Notes: a model not told the origin generated them from the letters alone. Counted from the first letter of the stretch, positions 15,551 through 25,032 are shown. The stretch is 42,874 nucleotides of DNA from Acidobacteriaceae bacterium (GCA_030038195.1 JASHPJ010000121.1:1-42874), one strand, 5' to 3'. Made by a program: numbers and translations.

Positions 15551-18406
15551 ATGGATCGACGTGCGTTTCTTGGAGGTCTTTGCGCCTCGGTTGCCGCCAC
15601 CGGCATGCGTGTGCGCGGCGAAACGGCCTCTGCAGACTTCAGCAGAGAACCGCTTTCGAGCTCCAATGCCCAGTCTGCCGGGAGCATGACCCTTGCCGGC
15701 GAGTGGCGTATGCGCCTCGATCCATTGGGCACGGGAATCAACGACAAGTGGTTTAGCGCTTCCAATTCATTTCCCGATCCGATTCCATTGCCTGGCTCAA
15801 CCGACGAACATGGCTTTGGCCGGAAAAACGACGAGATTGCGCCGCAGCATCTCACGCGCGCGTATATGTTCACGGGACCAGCCTGGTATGAGCGACAGGT
15901 CACGATTCCGGAGTCATGGGAAGGAAAGCACGTCGTGCTATTCCTGGAACGCTGCCACTGGGAGACAAGGGCATGGCTCGACGACTATCCTCTGGGCGCG
16001 AGAAACAGCCTGAGCGCTCCTCACATCTATGAGCTCGGCGTCGTCGGGGCGCCTGGATTTCATAGGCGAAGAGCGTCCTTGACGCCAGGAGCACATCGGC
16101 TCACGGTATGCGTCGATAACCGCATCAAGATCGACATCGGGCCTTCAACCGCGGATACCGCGGAAACCGGCGCGACCTGGAACGGCATCATCGGGCGCAT
16201 GGAGCTCCAGACTACCGATCCTGTATGGATCGAGCGGTTGTCCGTGTATCCGCATCCAGCCGAGAGGCGGATTCGCGTCAGGCTGTCGCTGCGCAACCTG
16301 ACCGGAGCGCGATACTCCGGCGCATTGAGGATCGCAGGGAACACAAGGAGCAGCGCAGACGCCGGATTCAAAAGCGCCGTCGATGTCGACATATCCGATC
16401 TGCCCGTCTCCACGGTTGAGCACGATGTGGACCTGGGCGCGGCGCTTCCAGGCTGGGATGAATTCTCTCCCTCGTTCTTTGATCTTGTGGTCTCTCTGGC
16501 AGTGGCACAAGCCAATGCCAAGTTCGCCAGTGAAGCTCACGCAACCTTTGGTTTCCGTGAAATCTCCACCGCAGGAAAGCAGCTGCGATGGAATGGAAAG
16601 ACCATCGTGCTCCGCGGCACGGTGGATAACGGCATCTTTCCGCTGACCGGTTACGTACCGATGGACATGGCATTCTGGCGAGAGCGTCTCAGGATCTATC
16701 GCGACTATGGCTTCAACCATGTGCGTTTTCATTCATGGTGCCCTCCCGAGGCTGCATTCGCCGCAGCCGATGAGCTGGGCCTGTTGTTCCAGGTCGCCAA
16801 CCCGCTTTGGATCGCCGACGGACGTGTCTCGGCAGACGATGCCCGCATGGAGTTTATTCGCGATGAGGCGCACCGGATCGTAGACACGTATGGCAACCAT
16901 CCGTCGTTCGCGTTGATGAGCATGGGCAACGAAGAAGGCTCCGGGCAGGATGAGTTTCTGAACGAGCTGGTTCGCACGCTGCAGAATTACGACCCGCGTC
17001 ATCTTTACACGAGTACTTCGGCTCCCGATAACATCCATCGGCCCGACAACTATTTCGTCTCGGCCGGACCTAACTGGACCGACCTGCGCGGCGATCCGCG
17101 GTTCGAGAACGATCCGCCCAATACGAGCCTGGACTACGCAGAGTACATTCGCAACGCCGACATCGATCGACCCATAGTCGCGCATGAGGTCGGTCAATGG
17201 ACAGTCTTTCCCAACTTTGCCGAACGCAGCGAGTACACGGGGCCTCTCCAGCCTCGCTACTTCGATCTGTATCGGCAGGCTCTTGCGCGCACCAGCCTCA
17301 CGGAGCAGGCAGAGCCATTCCGTCTGGCCTCTGGAGCGCTGACCGTCGCGCTTTACAAAGAGGAGATCGAAGCGCTGTTACGCACGCGCGATGTTGCGGG
17401 CTTCCAGCTTCTAGGGCTGACCGACTTTCCCGGATTCGGCCCGGCTTTCATCGGCGTCCTAGATACGTTGAGCCAGTCGAAAGGCCTGATAACCCCCGAG
17501 CAGTTCCGCCGCTTCTGCAGCCCCACCGTTCCGCTGCTCCGCCTGGAGAAAAGGCTGTGGAGGCACGATGAAACACTGATTGCGCCCCTTGATATCGCGC
17601 ACTACGGACCTGCAGATTTGAATGGCGCAAACGTGGCCTGGTCAGTTCGTGGAGACGCGGGCGCGGCGAAGATGTCCGGCGCTCTTCCTGCAGCGAATAT
17701 TCCCGCAGGAGGCCTAACGCGGCTCGGCACAATCGAGATCCGTCTCGGCGATCTTGCCTCCGCGGCGCGTTACGCCGTGGAATGCAAGGTGGGTGGATTC
17801 GCGAATGCGTGGGATTTTTGGGTTTACCCGGCACAGCTCCCGGCTCCTGCAACGGGCATAATGGTCGCGAACCAGTGGGATCAGGCTGCCCGCGCAGCGC
17901 TGGAGAACGGGAGGACTGTTGTCTTGCTGCCCGGCTCGACGGGCTTTGAGAATGCCGTTCCGTGCAGTTTTACAACTATATTCTGGGCGGCGTCCTTGTT
18001 CACTAATCGGCACCAGACAATGGGCCTGCTATGCGATCCTCAACATCCCGCACTGAAGCTGTTCGTAACAAAATCCCATTCCGACTGGCAGTGGTGGGAA
18101 CTGATGAGCAAGTCCTGTGCATTCGACCTGACGAGCGGACCTGCCCAGCTCCAGCCCATCGTCCAGGTCATTGACGATGCCGCACGGAGCCGCCGGCTTG
18201 GCGCGGTCATTGAAGCTCGCGTGGGCCGGGGCAAGCTTCTGGCGACTTCCTTCGATCTCACGAGCGGGCTGGAGAATCGTCTGGCTGCGCGCCAGTTGCG
18301 GGCGAGCCTGCTGGCCTACGCCGGCTCTTCCGCGTTCGATCCGAAGGACGAGCTCGAACTCCCCTATCTCGATGCGCTGTTCCGATCAAAGCAACGTCCG
18401 GCTTGA
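15551..18406 (+). CDS. Tat-exported GH2 family glycoside hydrolase (beta-galactosidase/glucuronidase type)
   Basis: 951 aa; strong Shine-Dalgarno GGAGGAAG just before the ATG. The Tat signal is DRRAFLGGLCASVAA. GH2 modules follow in order: a sugar-binding jelly roll (~45-225, GPAWYERQVTIPESWEGKHVVLFLERCHWET), an Ig-like linker domain, then the TIM barrel (~345-700). The acid/base is Glu461 in SMGNEEG; the likely nucleophile is Glu546 in IVAHEVGQW. VRFHSWCPPEAAFAAADELG is the usual barrel segment. A long C-terminal extension (~700-951) is not characteristic of a family I can name. It probably cleaves a beta-linked residue from the oligosaccharide in the periplasm. It shares an operon with the galactonate-dehydratase-like gene and converges on the RhaT-like gene only 7 bp away. 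Confidence 0.9.
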   Translation: MDRRAFLGGLCASVAATGMRVRGETASADFSREPLSSSNAQSAGSMTLAGEWRMRLDPLGTGINDKWFSASNSFPDPIPLPGSTDEHGFGRKNDEIAPQHLTRAYMFTGPAWYERQVTIPESWEGKHVVLFLERCHWETRAWLDDYPLGARNSLSAPHIYELGVVGAPGFHRRRASLTPGAHRLTVCVDNRIKIDIGPSTADTAETGATWNGIIGRMELQTTDPVWIERLSVYPHPAERRIRVRLSLRNLTGARYSGALRIAGNTRSSADAGFKSAVDVDISDLPVSTVEHDVDLGAALPGWDEFSPSFFDLVVSLAVAQANAKFASEAHATFGFREISTAGKQLRWNGKTIVLRGTVDNGIFPLTGYVPMDMAFWRERLRIYRDYGFNHVRFHSWCPPEAAFAAADELGLLFQVANPLWIADGRVSADDARMEFIRDEAHRIVDTYGNHPSFALMSMGNEEGSGQDEFLNELVRTLQNYDPRHLYTSTSAPDNIHRPDNYFVSAGPNWTDLRGDPRFENDPPNTSLDYAEYIRNADIDRPIVAHEVGQWTVFPNFAERSEYTGPLQPRYFDLYRQALARTSLTEQAEPFRLASGALTVALYKEEIEALLRTRDVAGFQLLGLTDFPGFGPAFIGVLDTLSQSKGLITPEQFRRFCSPTVPLLRLEKRLWRHDETLIAPLDIAHYGPADLNGANVAWSVRGDAGAAKMSGALPAANIPAGGLTRLGTIEIRLGDLASAARYAVECKVGGFANAWDFWVYPAQLPAPATGIMVANQWDQAARAALENGRTVVLLPGSTGFENAVPCSFTTIFWAASLFTNRHQTMGLLCDPQHPALKLFVTKSHSDWQWWELMSKSCAFDLTSGPAQLQPIVQVIDDAARSRRLGAVIEARVGRGKLLATSFDLTSGLENRLAARQLRASLLAYAGSSAFDPKDELELPYLDALFRSKQRPA

Positions 18407-18413
18407 AAGGTGC

Positions 18414-19424
18414 TCAGGGCGAAGTCTGCCCCAGGGGAATGATCAGGACGGAGAGAAGAATCAGGGCCAGCCCGCACCCCAGCAGGCACCTTGTGCGCAT
18501 GGAGGCCCCATTCCATTCCCCTTTGCCAAGACCGCAGAATACACCGGTCGCGATCGACACCGATACAAGAATGGGCCAGCCGATGATCACCCCGCTGTGA
18601 CCAAGCCGCGCCGCTCCCATGCCGTAGAGATACAAGCTGCCGATCCACATAAGGCCCATGGCCAGTGACCATGCCCAGTTGATCAGGCGAGCCGGCGCAT
18701 AGAGCGCGCGCAGGTTTCTGCGACGGAAGATGAGCCATGCGCAGTAGGCCATGTTGACGAGGCCACCAAACGTAAAGAAGACCAGCCAGATCGAGTCCCC
18801 CGCAAACACGGGCGATGCGCCCAGGCTGGTTGCCGCGTGGACAGTTGCCGTCCCGTAGGAGAGGCCGATGTTCGGCAAGCACGACAGACAACCGGAGGCC
18901 ACCGCCATGAAGAGTCCGGAGACGAATCGCCGACCAGGCCCGGTGTCGACATCGCGAGCAGAAGACTGACGCTGCGCGCCGGCGATCGAACAGACCGCGA
19001 TCCCGGCGATGGCGACGATCGTTCCCGCAAGGATGAACAGGTGGCGGCCCTGAAACATCGCGAGCCCGTCGAACCAAAGCAGCGGAACGAAGGTGCCGAT
19101 GCTTGCATTGAGCCCCATAATCAGCGGATAGCCGAGAGTGAGCCCGAGCGCGTCCATGGCCAGGCCAAAGAGCACCGCGCCCGCGCCCCATGCCAGGCCG
19201 AAGCAGACCAGGATCAGGACCTCCCGCTGCGGAACCTGTGCAAACAGGGCCGCCGGACTGGGCAGCACGAGGACGGTAAGGAGCCAATTGCAGAGAAGCA
19301 TGCCGAACAAGGAGAACGCCAGCCAAACGTGCTCCCAGGCCCAGCCGCGCGCTCGCGACATGGGCAGCAGAAAGATTCCTTGCAGTATGGCGGCGATCAG
19401 GATGATGCCTGTTCCGGCGAGCAT
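18414..19424 (-). CDS. rhaT: RhaT-family sugar/proton symporter
   Basis: 336 aa, strongly hydrophobic, about ten predicted membrane helices. It aligns by eye with the E. coli L-rhamnose symporter RhaT throughout: RARGWAWEHVW for the first loop, LAWGAGAVLFGLAMDALGLTLG...GLNASIGTFVPL in the middle, and the last-helix lead GLGKGEWNGAS. Length is close to RhaT (344 aa). It sits in the inner membrane and would import a monosaccharide with protons. L-rhamnose is the family substrate, but Acidobacteria have several homologues near uronate or galactose genes, so specificity is open. It is divergent from TonB receptor 2, with its own -35/-10 and a TGGTAATACCA palindrome in the leader. Confidence 0.85.
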   Translation of the reverse strand: MLAGTGIILIAAILQGIFLLPMSRARGWAWEHVWLAFSLFGMLLCNWLLTVLVLPSPAALFAQVPQREVLILVCFGLAWGAGAVLFGLAMDALGLTLGYPLIMGLNASIGTFVPLLWFDGLAMFQGRHLFILAGTIVAIAGIAVCSIAGAQRQSSARDVDTGPGRRFVSGLFMAVASGCLSCLPNIGLSYGTATVHAATSLGASPVFAGDSIWLVFFTFGGLVNMAYCAWLIFRRRNLRALYAPARLINWAWSLAMGLMWIGSLYLYGMGAARLGHSGVIIGWPILVSVSIATGVFCGLGKGEWNGASMRTRCLLGCGLALILLSVLIIPLGQTSP

Positions 19425-19495
19425 ATTCGTTTTATCGTCCTTTTTCGGACTACGTCAGAATCTCCCCTGATGGGTGGGCTGCATGTTGTAGCGCG

Positions 19496-19552
19496 TGGTA
19501 ATACCAGTTTAGAGTCACCACGAATTCTGCGAATTCGCGCAGAAAGTGTCAA
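19496..19552 (-). promoter_or_regulatory. Promoter and operator of the RhaT-like gene
   Basis: On the minus strand a perfect -35 TTGACA (19552-19547), 17-nt spacer and -10 CAGAAT (19529-19524) are followed by the palindrome TGGTAATACCA (19506-19496). This palindrome matches the general FadR-subfamily consensus TNGTNNNACNA and lies about where the transcript would start its leader, a position suited to repression. A further inverted repeat TTCTGCG/CGCAGAA overlaps the -10 area. Confidence 0.6.
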
Positions 19553-19578
19553 GAGAAGATTTCTCTTGCATAATTTAA

Positions 19579-19619
19579 GTGGCTGACCACTTGACAGAAG
19601 TTGTAGTCCAGTGCATATA
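19579..19619 (+). promoter_or_regulatory. GntR-type operator abutting the promoter of TonB receptor 2
   Basis: The imperfect palindrome GTGGCTGACCAC (19579-19590) is immediately followed by TTGACA (19591-19596), a 17-nt spacer containing TTGTAGTCCA, and a -10-like CATATA (19614-19619). The order, spacing and most bases copy the block at 14204-14244, including spacer bases that a promoter alone would not need to keep. The start codon of the receptor is at 19700. Confidence 0.72.
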
Positions 19620-19699
19620 CTTGCGTTCCAAGCCGGGCTGTGCCCCAAAAAAGGACTTGGGAAGGCGCTGCTCCGGTAATGCGGTCGTTTGGAGGTCTC

Positions 19700-22600
19700 A
19701 TGAGAAAGGCGATTCGAATTGCGGAGTGTGTGCTCATCCTGCTGTTCCTCGCAAATCCCAGCGCCGGATTTGCCCAGGCGGCGGGCGCGAGCCTGACCGG
19801 CCAGGTAACCGATCCGGCCGGAGCAGCCATTCCCAACGCAACGGTATCTATTCGCAATGTAGGCACCAGCCTCACTGACCAGGCCGTGTCGGACGCGCAG
19901 GGAGTGTACCGAATCTCGCCGCTGCCACCCGGCACCTACACGCTGACCGTATCGGCCCATGGTTTTTCCATCTACGTGCAACAAGGAATCGTTCTGACGG
20001 TCGGCCTTTCGGCAACGCAGAACGTCGCTCTCAAAGTGGGCAGCGAGCAGCAGACGGTCCAGGTAACTGCCAACGCAGAGCTGATCAACACCACGTCGCC
20101 CTCGATCGGCATGACGGTCAACGAGGACGAGGTGAGCCAGTTGCCATTGAATGGCCGTGATCCGCAGTCGCTCGTGTTTCTTGCTCCCGGAATCACCAAC
20201 GGCACAGCCTACGGCATCGCCGTCAACCAGGGCGACTTTACGTTTCCCCAGGAAACCGGAGCCTCCTCGGGCGTAGGCGCAGGGCGGGCCGGCAGCACCT
20301 ACTATCTCCTCGATGGCGCTTCGAATACGGATGACTACGTGGGCCTGGCTGCGCCATTTCCGAATGCCGACGCTACGCGCGAGTTCCGCGTAATCACAAA
20401 CAATTTCAACGCGCAATACGGATTCGCTCCCGGCGCAGTGGTGATTATCGAAACCAAATCCGGCACGAATAGCTGGCATGGCGGCGCATGGGAGTTCCTG
20501 CGCAATCAGAGCTTCAACGGGTCCAACTGGTTCTCTCACACAGTCGATCCTCTGCACCAGAACCAATTCGGCGCGGACGTTGGCGGCCCGGTGCTCAAAA
20601 ACAAACTTTTCTTTTTCACGAACTACCAGGGGACGCGCGCCAGCACCGCGTCCACTTCGGGGCTGGAGTACACCTACACGACAGCGATGCTGAATGGCGA
20701 CTTCAGCGCTGTGCCGGTGACGCTGAATGCGCCATTCCAGACAGTCGACGGAAAACCGAATCAGATCGATCCAGCCTTGTTTAATTCGGTCGCGATCGCG
20801 ATCACCAAGCTGGTGATGCCGATCAGCTCGAGTCCTGACGGTCAGCTCTATTACACGACGGCCAAGCAGCTCACCAACTACGATGAGGGCACTGCCCGTA
20901 TCGACTACGCTATCTCGCCGGCTCAACGCGTCTTTGCCCGGGCCTACACCAATTACTACAACGAGCCCGGATCGGGAGTTCCGGGCAACATTTCCACGTC
21001 CGTGTCTCCGAATCCCGAGGAAGACTATAACCTCGCGATCGGCCACACGTGGATCTTCAACCCGAAGCTGGTCAACGTCATCACCTTGTCGAACACGCAG
21101 ATGGACTTCCGCATCAGTGGCCAGGCCCTCATGAGCAATAACAAGCCTTTTTGCTGGTCGCAGTTCATCAGCGTGAGCGATCCGCCGGGACCGTGCTCTA
21201 CCGAGGGCTTTACGGTCGCCGGCAGCGACTCCTATTTCTACGGTCCGTGGGTTGAGCCGTGCAGCAACAATCATGGCAACGACGGCTTGTTCGATAACTT
21301 CTCCGCCGAAGAAGGACGGCACGACCTATCATTCGGAATCGACATTGTACGCCGCTGGATGGCGCAGGCCTGTGATTATCCCGCCCAGCCCATCATCGAC
21401 TTCAACGGCCAATATACAAATTACGCGCTGGCGGATTTCTGGCTCGGCGACATGGCCTCAATGCTGCAAGGAGCCGGCGCTTTCGGCACCTACTCAGACT
21501 GGCAGCTCGGCCTGTACGCGGAAGACCAGTTCCGCTTCCGGCCCAACCTGACCTTTGAGCTGGGCCTGCGCTGGGATCCGAACTTCCCGCTGGCGGTGGG
21601 CGACGGACGCGCGGCAACTTTTGTCCCCGGCCAGCAAAGCACTGTGTATCCGAATGCGCCGGCGGGGTTGGTGTTTCCCGGAGACAAAGGCATCGGTCCC
21701 GGATTAATGCGCACGACCTATGGTTACTGGGAGCCTCGCGTCGGAGTGGCATGGCAACCCCACGGCTTGCCCCGCACTTCATTCCATGTCGGGTTCGGGT
21801 TGTTCACCGCTCCGCAGATCATCTCCACTGACGACCACACCACGGAGAACAGCCCGTTTGCGCCGACGTTCACGCTCAACGGCACTCCAACGACGCCGCT
21901 GCCGCTGAACAATCCCTGGGCGGGGTTCTCGGGAACCGGAGGAACGAGTCCGTTTCCGCCCTTTGCTTCTTCAGCCTATAAGCCTCCGGCCTCGGTCACC
22001 TTCACGCCCGGTCTGTCCATTGCGGATGGAATCGATCCAAACTCCAGGCTCGGCATGACGCAGGCATGGAACGTCGCCGCCGAGCAGCAGCTTGGTTCGA
22101 ACACGATGGTTCGTGTCGCCTATGTCGGAAGCGAATCCTATCATCAGCCGAACACCATCGACAAGAATCCGGGAATCTTCGCCTCCGATGGCGCGAGAAG
22201 CACGTATCCGGCCTTCGGCCAGATTCTGTACAACGAGAGCGCAGGCACGGCCAGCTACAACGGCCTTCAGGCAACCATCGAGCGCCACCTGTCGCACGGC
22301 CTGCAGCTTCAGTCGAACTGGACGTGGTCCAAGCTCATCGATACGGCAAGCAGCGCCAACATCGCATTTGGTTATCAGTTGGCCTATAACCCGTTCGATC
22401 TCCGCCTCAGCCGCGGCATCTCCCTGGTGAACTTCCCCTTCATCTGGGTGAGCAATGCGATCTACACCTCGCCGTCCCTGTCGCACCACGATCAACTCAT
22501 CCGCCAGACGCTGGGAGGCTGGGAAGTAAGCGCCATCGTCACGTCGCAGTCCGGGCAGGCATTTACCGTGAACGGCGGATTCGGCAATAATAATTCCGAG

Positions 22601-22999
22601 TCGCTGCAGTACGGAGATCATGCCGACCGCGTAGCCGGCGCAGCGTTGAATGTGCGCCAGGGAAGCCGATCGCATTGGCTGAACAACTACTTTAATATCG
22701 ACGCATTCACCGAGAATGCTCCTGGCACCTTCGGCGATACGGGTAAGGACATCATGCGCGGTCCGCCATACAACAACATCGACGCGGGTCTCGACAAGAA
22801 TTGGCTGATCCTCGAAAAGTACACCATCCAGTTCCGCTGGGAGATGTTCAATGCTCTCAATCATCCGAACTTCAGCACGCCGAATGCGACCAACCAGATC
22901 GGTCCAGGTGGCACAAATGCCGGAGGCATTGAAGGCACGATCACTTCGATCTTCGGGGCGCCGCGCATTATGCAAGGCGCATTGAAAGTGACGTTTTGA
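19700..22999 (+). CDS. TonB-dependent receptor 2, Oar-like, with N-terminal carboxypeptidase-like domain
   Basis: 1099 aa from ATG 19700, which has GGAGG 4 nt upstream and opens a Sec signal (MRKAIRIAECVLILLFLANPSAGFAQA). Residues ~30-115 form the carboxypeptidase regulatory-like domain (LTGQVTDPAGAAIPNATVSIRN). The plug follows with LPLNGRDPQSLVFL and YLLDGASNTDDYVG, then the barrel (KSGTNSWHGGAWEFLRNQ) to a terminal IMQGALKVTF with the C-terminal Phe of outer-membrane proteins. It is some 200 residues shorter than receptor 1 and not closely similar in the barrel, so ligands should differ. Its promoter block is shared with the dehydratase/GH2 operon. A strong terminator follows, but two catabolic genes on the same strand lie just beyond it. 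Confidence 0.94.
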   Translation: MRKAIRIAECVLILLFLANPSAGFAQAAGASLTGQVTDPAGAAIPNATVSIRNVGTSLTDQAVSDAQGVYRISPLPPGTYTLTVSAHGFSIYVQQGIVLTVGLSATQNVALKVGSEQQTVQVTANAELINTTSPSIGMTVNEDEVSQLPLNGRDPQSLVFLAPGITNGTAYGIAVNQGDFTFPQETGASSGVGAGRAGSTYYLLDGASNTDDYVGLAAPFPNADATREFRVITNNFNAQYGFAPGAVVIIETKSGTNSWHGGAWEFLRNQSFNGSNWFSHTVDPLHQNQFGADVGGPVLKNKLFFFTNYQGTRASTASTSGLEYTYTTAMLNGDFSAVPVTLNAPFQTVDGKPNQIDPALFNSVAIAITKLVMPISSSPDGQLYYTTAKQLTNYDEGTARIDYAISPAQRVFARAYTNYYNEPGSGVPGNISTSVSPNPEEDYNLAIGHTWIFNPKLVNVITLSNTQMDFRISGQALMSNNKPFCWSQFISVSDPPGPCSTEGFTVAGSDSYFYGPWVEPCSNNHGNDGLFDNFSAEEGRHDLSFGIDIVRRWMAQACDYPAQPIIDFNGQYTNYALADFWLGDMASMLQGAGAFGTYSDWQLGLYAEDQFRFRPNLTFELGLRWDPNFPLAVGDGRAATFVPGQQSTVYPNAPAGLVFPGDKGIGPGLMRTTYGYWEPRVGVAWQPHGLPRTSFHVGFGLFTAPQIISTDDHTTENSPFAPTFTLNGTPTTPLPLNNPWAGFSGTGGTSPFPPFASSAYKPPASVTFTPGLSIADGIDPNSRLGMTQAWNVAAEQQLGSNTMVRVAYVGSESYHQPNTIDKNPGIFASDGARSTYPAFGQILYNESAGTASYNGLQATIERHLSHGLQLQSNWTWSKLIDTASSANIAFGYQLAYNPFDLRLSRGISLVNFPFIWVSNAIYTSPSLSHHDQLIRQTLGGWEVSAIVTSQSGQAFTVNGGFGNNNSESLQYGDHADRVAGAALNVRQGSRSHWLNNYFNIDAFTENAPGTFGDTGKDIMRGPPYNNIDAGLDKNWLILEKYTIQFRWEMFNALNHPNFSTPNATNQIGPGGTNAGGIEGTITSIFGAPRIMQGALKVTF

Positions 23000-23019
23000 C
23001 GGTTGCCTGTCTTGTTGAG

Positions 23020-23047
23020 CGCCTGAGCTTCTGCTCAGGCGTGTTTT
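23020..23047 (+). terminator. Terminator after TonB receptor 2
   Basis: A perfect 9-bp GC-rich stem CGCCTGAGC (23020-23028) / GCTCAGGCG (23033-23041), a TTCT tetraloop and TGTTTTG behind it, 20 bp past the receptor stop. It probably lowers, rather than abolishes, transcription into the downstream dehydratase gene, whose start at 23124 leaves little room for another promoter. Confidence 0.8.
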
Positions 23048-23123
23048 GTCTACGCTCCAGAGCTCCCTGCGGATCGCCGACAGTGGATTGCATCGGGTGC
23101 GCTGGGAGTACGGGAGCGAGTTG

Positions 23124-24284
23124 ATGCGGATCACCGAAGTCAAAACCTGGCTGGTGGAAGGAATCAAGTACAACTGGGTAATCCTCAAGGTCTTTACGGA
23201 CGAGGGCGTCACCGGGATAGGAGAAGGAACCAACTGGCCCGGCAGTCCGATCGTTTTCGAGGCATGCCGCCATATCGGTGAGGTAATCGTCGGCGAGGAT
23301 CCAAGCCGAATCGATTACCTCTGGACCAAGCTTTATTCGGACTTCAACTGGATCGGACAGGCCGGACCGGTGATGAGCGCAATCAGCGCCGTCGACATCG
23401 CGCTTTGGGATATTGCCGGCAAGCGCGCGGGAATGCCCGTGTATCAACTCCTCGGCGGAGCATACCGGACCCGCATCAAGCTCTATGCGAACTACTGGTT
23501 CCTCAGCGGCAGCGGCGAGCCAGGCGATTACGCGGCGCAGGCGCGCGCAATGAAAAAGCAGGGATTCACTGCCTGCAAGATGGATCCATTCGCGCACGTG
23601 AATTATTGGTACGGAGAAGATCTTTCAGACAACCTGAGCCTGACCGAAGAGCAGAAAAACAAGGCGATCGATCGCCTGGCTGCCGTGCAGGAGGCTCTGG
23701 GGCCGGAGTTTCCGATCGCGGTTGAAACGCACGCTCTGCTCAACGAGCCAACGGCCGTGGAGATGGCGCGCCGGATTGCAGCGGCAAAGATCAACTGCAT
23801 GTGGTACGAGGAGCCGGCAAGGCCCGAGTTCCCGGACGAGATCGCCAAGATTCGACGGCAGATTCCGCTGCCGGTGTGCGTCGGCGAGCGCATCCACTCA
23901 CGATTCATGGCGCGGCCGATCCTTGAAAAGCAGGCTGCCGATTTCCTCATGCCCGACATTACGCGCTGCGGAGGTATCAGCGAGATGAAGAAGATCGCCA
24001 ATCTCTGCGAGACCTACAATCTTCTCATTGCACCGCACAACCCCAACGGCCCCATTTCGACCATTGCCTCCGCGCACGCGATGGCCACAGTGCCAAACTT
24101 CTTCCGGCAGGAGTTCATGCTGACCGATGTGCCCTGGCGTGATACGGTTCTTGACAAGCCATTGCCGGTCAAAGACGGGTTTTTCAATCTGAGCAACGTG
24201 CCAGGACTCGGATTCGACCTGGTTGAAGAGGAATTGGAGCGGCATCCGGGAATCACACGCCGGCGCGCAGGATTCTATGTATAA
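23124..24284 (+). CDS. Mandelate racemase/muconate lactonising enzyme family dehydratase, galactonate-dehydratase-like, second copy
   Basis: 386 aa from ATG 23124 (GGGAG about 8 nt upstream; the upstream extension would run into the terminator). The capping domain ends with AVDIALWDIAGKRAG. Barrel residues are Lys152-x-Asp154 (CKMDPF), Glu201-x-His203 (VETHA), Glu229/230 (WYEE), Glu255 (VGER), Asp278 in MPDITRCGG and His305 in APHNPNGPI. This is the galactonate-dehydratase type of active site, with ETH where the copy at 14339 has DFH. Expected product: a 2-keto-3-deoxy sugar acid. A RraA-like gene starts 34 bp later, so the product may be passed straight to that putative aldolase. Confidence 0.88.
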   Translation: MRITEVKTWLVEGIKYNWVILKVFTDEGVTGIGEGTNWPGSPIVFEACRHIGEVIVGEDPSRIDYLWTKLYSDFNWIGQAGPVMSAISAVDIALWDIAGKRAGMPVYQLLGGAYRTRIKLYANYWFLSGSGEPGDYAAQARAMKKQGFTACKMDPFAHVNYWYGEDLSDNLSLTEEQKNKAIDRLAAVQEALGPEFPIAVETHALLNEPTAVEMARRIAAAKINCMWYEEPARPEFPDEIAKIRRQIPLPVCVGERIHSRFMARPILEKQAADFLMPDITRCGGISEMKKIANLCETYNLLIAPHNPNGPISTIASAHAMATVPNFFRQEFMLTDVPWRDTVLDKPLPVKDGFFNLSNVPGLGFDLVEEELERHPGITRRRAGFYV

Positions 24285-24318
24285 CTCACGTTAAACAGTC
24301 GAGCAAGTGAGGCGAATT

Positions 24319-24981
24319 ATGGAATGGACGAACGATGCAGAACTGTTTCGGCTCATGAAAGAGCAGCTTTTTACTGCTATCGTCGGCGATGTGCTCGACC
24401 TGCACGGCTACCATCATCAATTCCTGCCTCCCGAATGCCGTCCTCTGCGCCCGCATATGGCCGTCTGCGGACGCGCCATGACCGTGCTCGAGAACGATGT
24501 CAACGAATTCGGCGATCTTCCCTTTGGCCTGATGCTGAAGGCTCTCGACTCGCTCAAGCCGAACGAGGTTTATATCGCTGCCGGCGCATCGCCGCGCTAC
24601 GCGCTGTGGGGCGAGCTTATGAGCATTACCGCGCGGGCTCGCGGCGCAGCGGGCGCAGTGCTCGTCGGGCACACGCGCGACACGAATGGTATTCTCGCCA
24701 TGGATTTTCCCGTCTTCTGTCATGGCTGTTACGCGCAGGATCAGCGCGGGCGTGGCAAGGTGGTTGACTTCAGGATGACGCTCAACATCGATAGCGTCAC
24801 CATCCGTGCCGGAGATATCGTCTTCGGCGACATCGATGGCGTCGTGATCCTCCCGCGCGAGGTAGAGGCCGATGTCATCCACTACGCGCTCGAGCAGGTG
24901 CGCAAGGAAAAGACCGCCAAAAAGCTTCTCGGTGAAGGCGCATCTGCCGAGTCAGTCTTCACGGAAACCGGCGTGCTCTGA
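24319..24981 (+). CDS. RraA-like protein, putative 2-keto-acid (HMG-type) aldolase
   Basis: 220 aa. ATG 24319 is preferred over a GTG four codons earlier because GAGG lies 6 nt before it. It has the RraA/HMG-aldolase fold signature: FTAIVGDVLDLHGYHHQFLPP at the N-terminus, GRAMTVLENDV, then ARGAAGAVLVGHTRDTNGI with the Arg-Asp pair, FPVFCHG, and GDIVFGDIDGVVILPREV. In metal-dependent HMG/CHA aldolases a D-x20-RD motif is catalytic; here the first acid, 20 residues ahead of RD, is Glu (WGELMS), a conservative change. Family members cleave 4-hydroxy-2-keto acids to pyruvate. As last gene after a sugar-acid dehydratase it is a good candidate for retro-aldol cleavage of the 2-keto-3-deoxy acid. 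Some family members instead only bind RNase E, so function is not certain. Confidence 0.83.
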   Translation: MEWTNDAELFRLMKEQLFTAIVGDVLDLHGYHHQFLPPECRPLRPHMAVCGRAMTVLENDVNEFGDLPFGLMLKALDSLKPNEVYIAAGASPRYALWGELMSITARARGAAGAVLVGHTRDTNGILAMDFPVFCHGCYAQDQRGRGKVVDFRMTLNIDSVTIRAGDIVFGDIDGVVILPREVEADVIHYALEQVRKEKTAKKLLGEGASAESVFTETGVL

Positions 24982-25032
24982 AGCTGCAACGAAAGGCTTC
25001 TTCCACGGCAGTGTCGCGGACCTGCAGGAAGG

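Noticed and set aside
19397-21322. Open frame of 641 codons on the minus strand opposite TonB receptor 2
   Set aside because: It overlaps a convincing receptor and its promoter region. The product is Arg/Val-rich without motifs, so it is a shadow.
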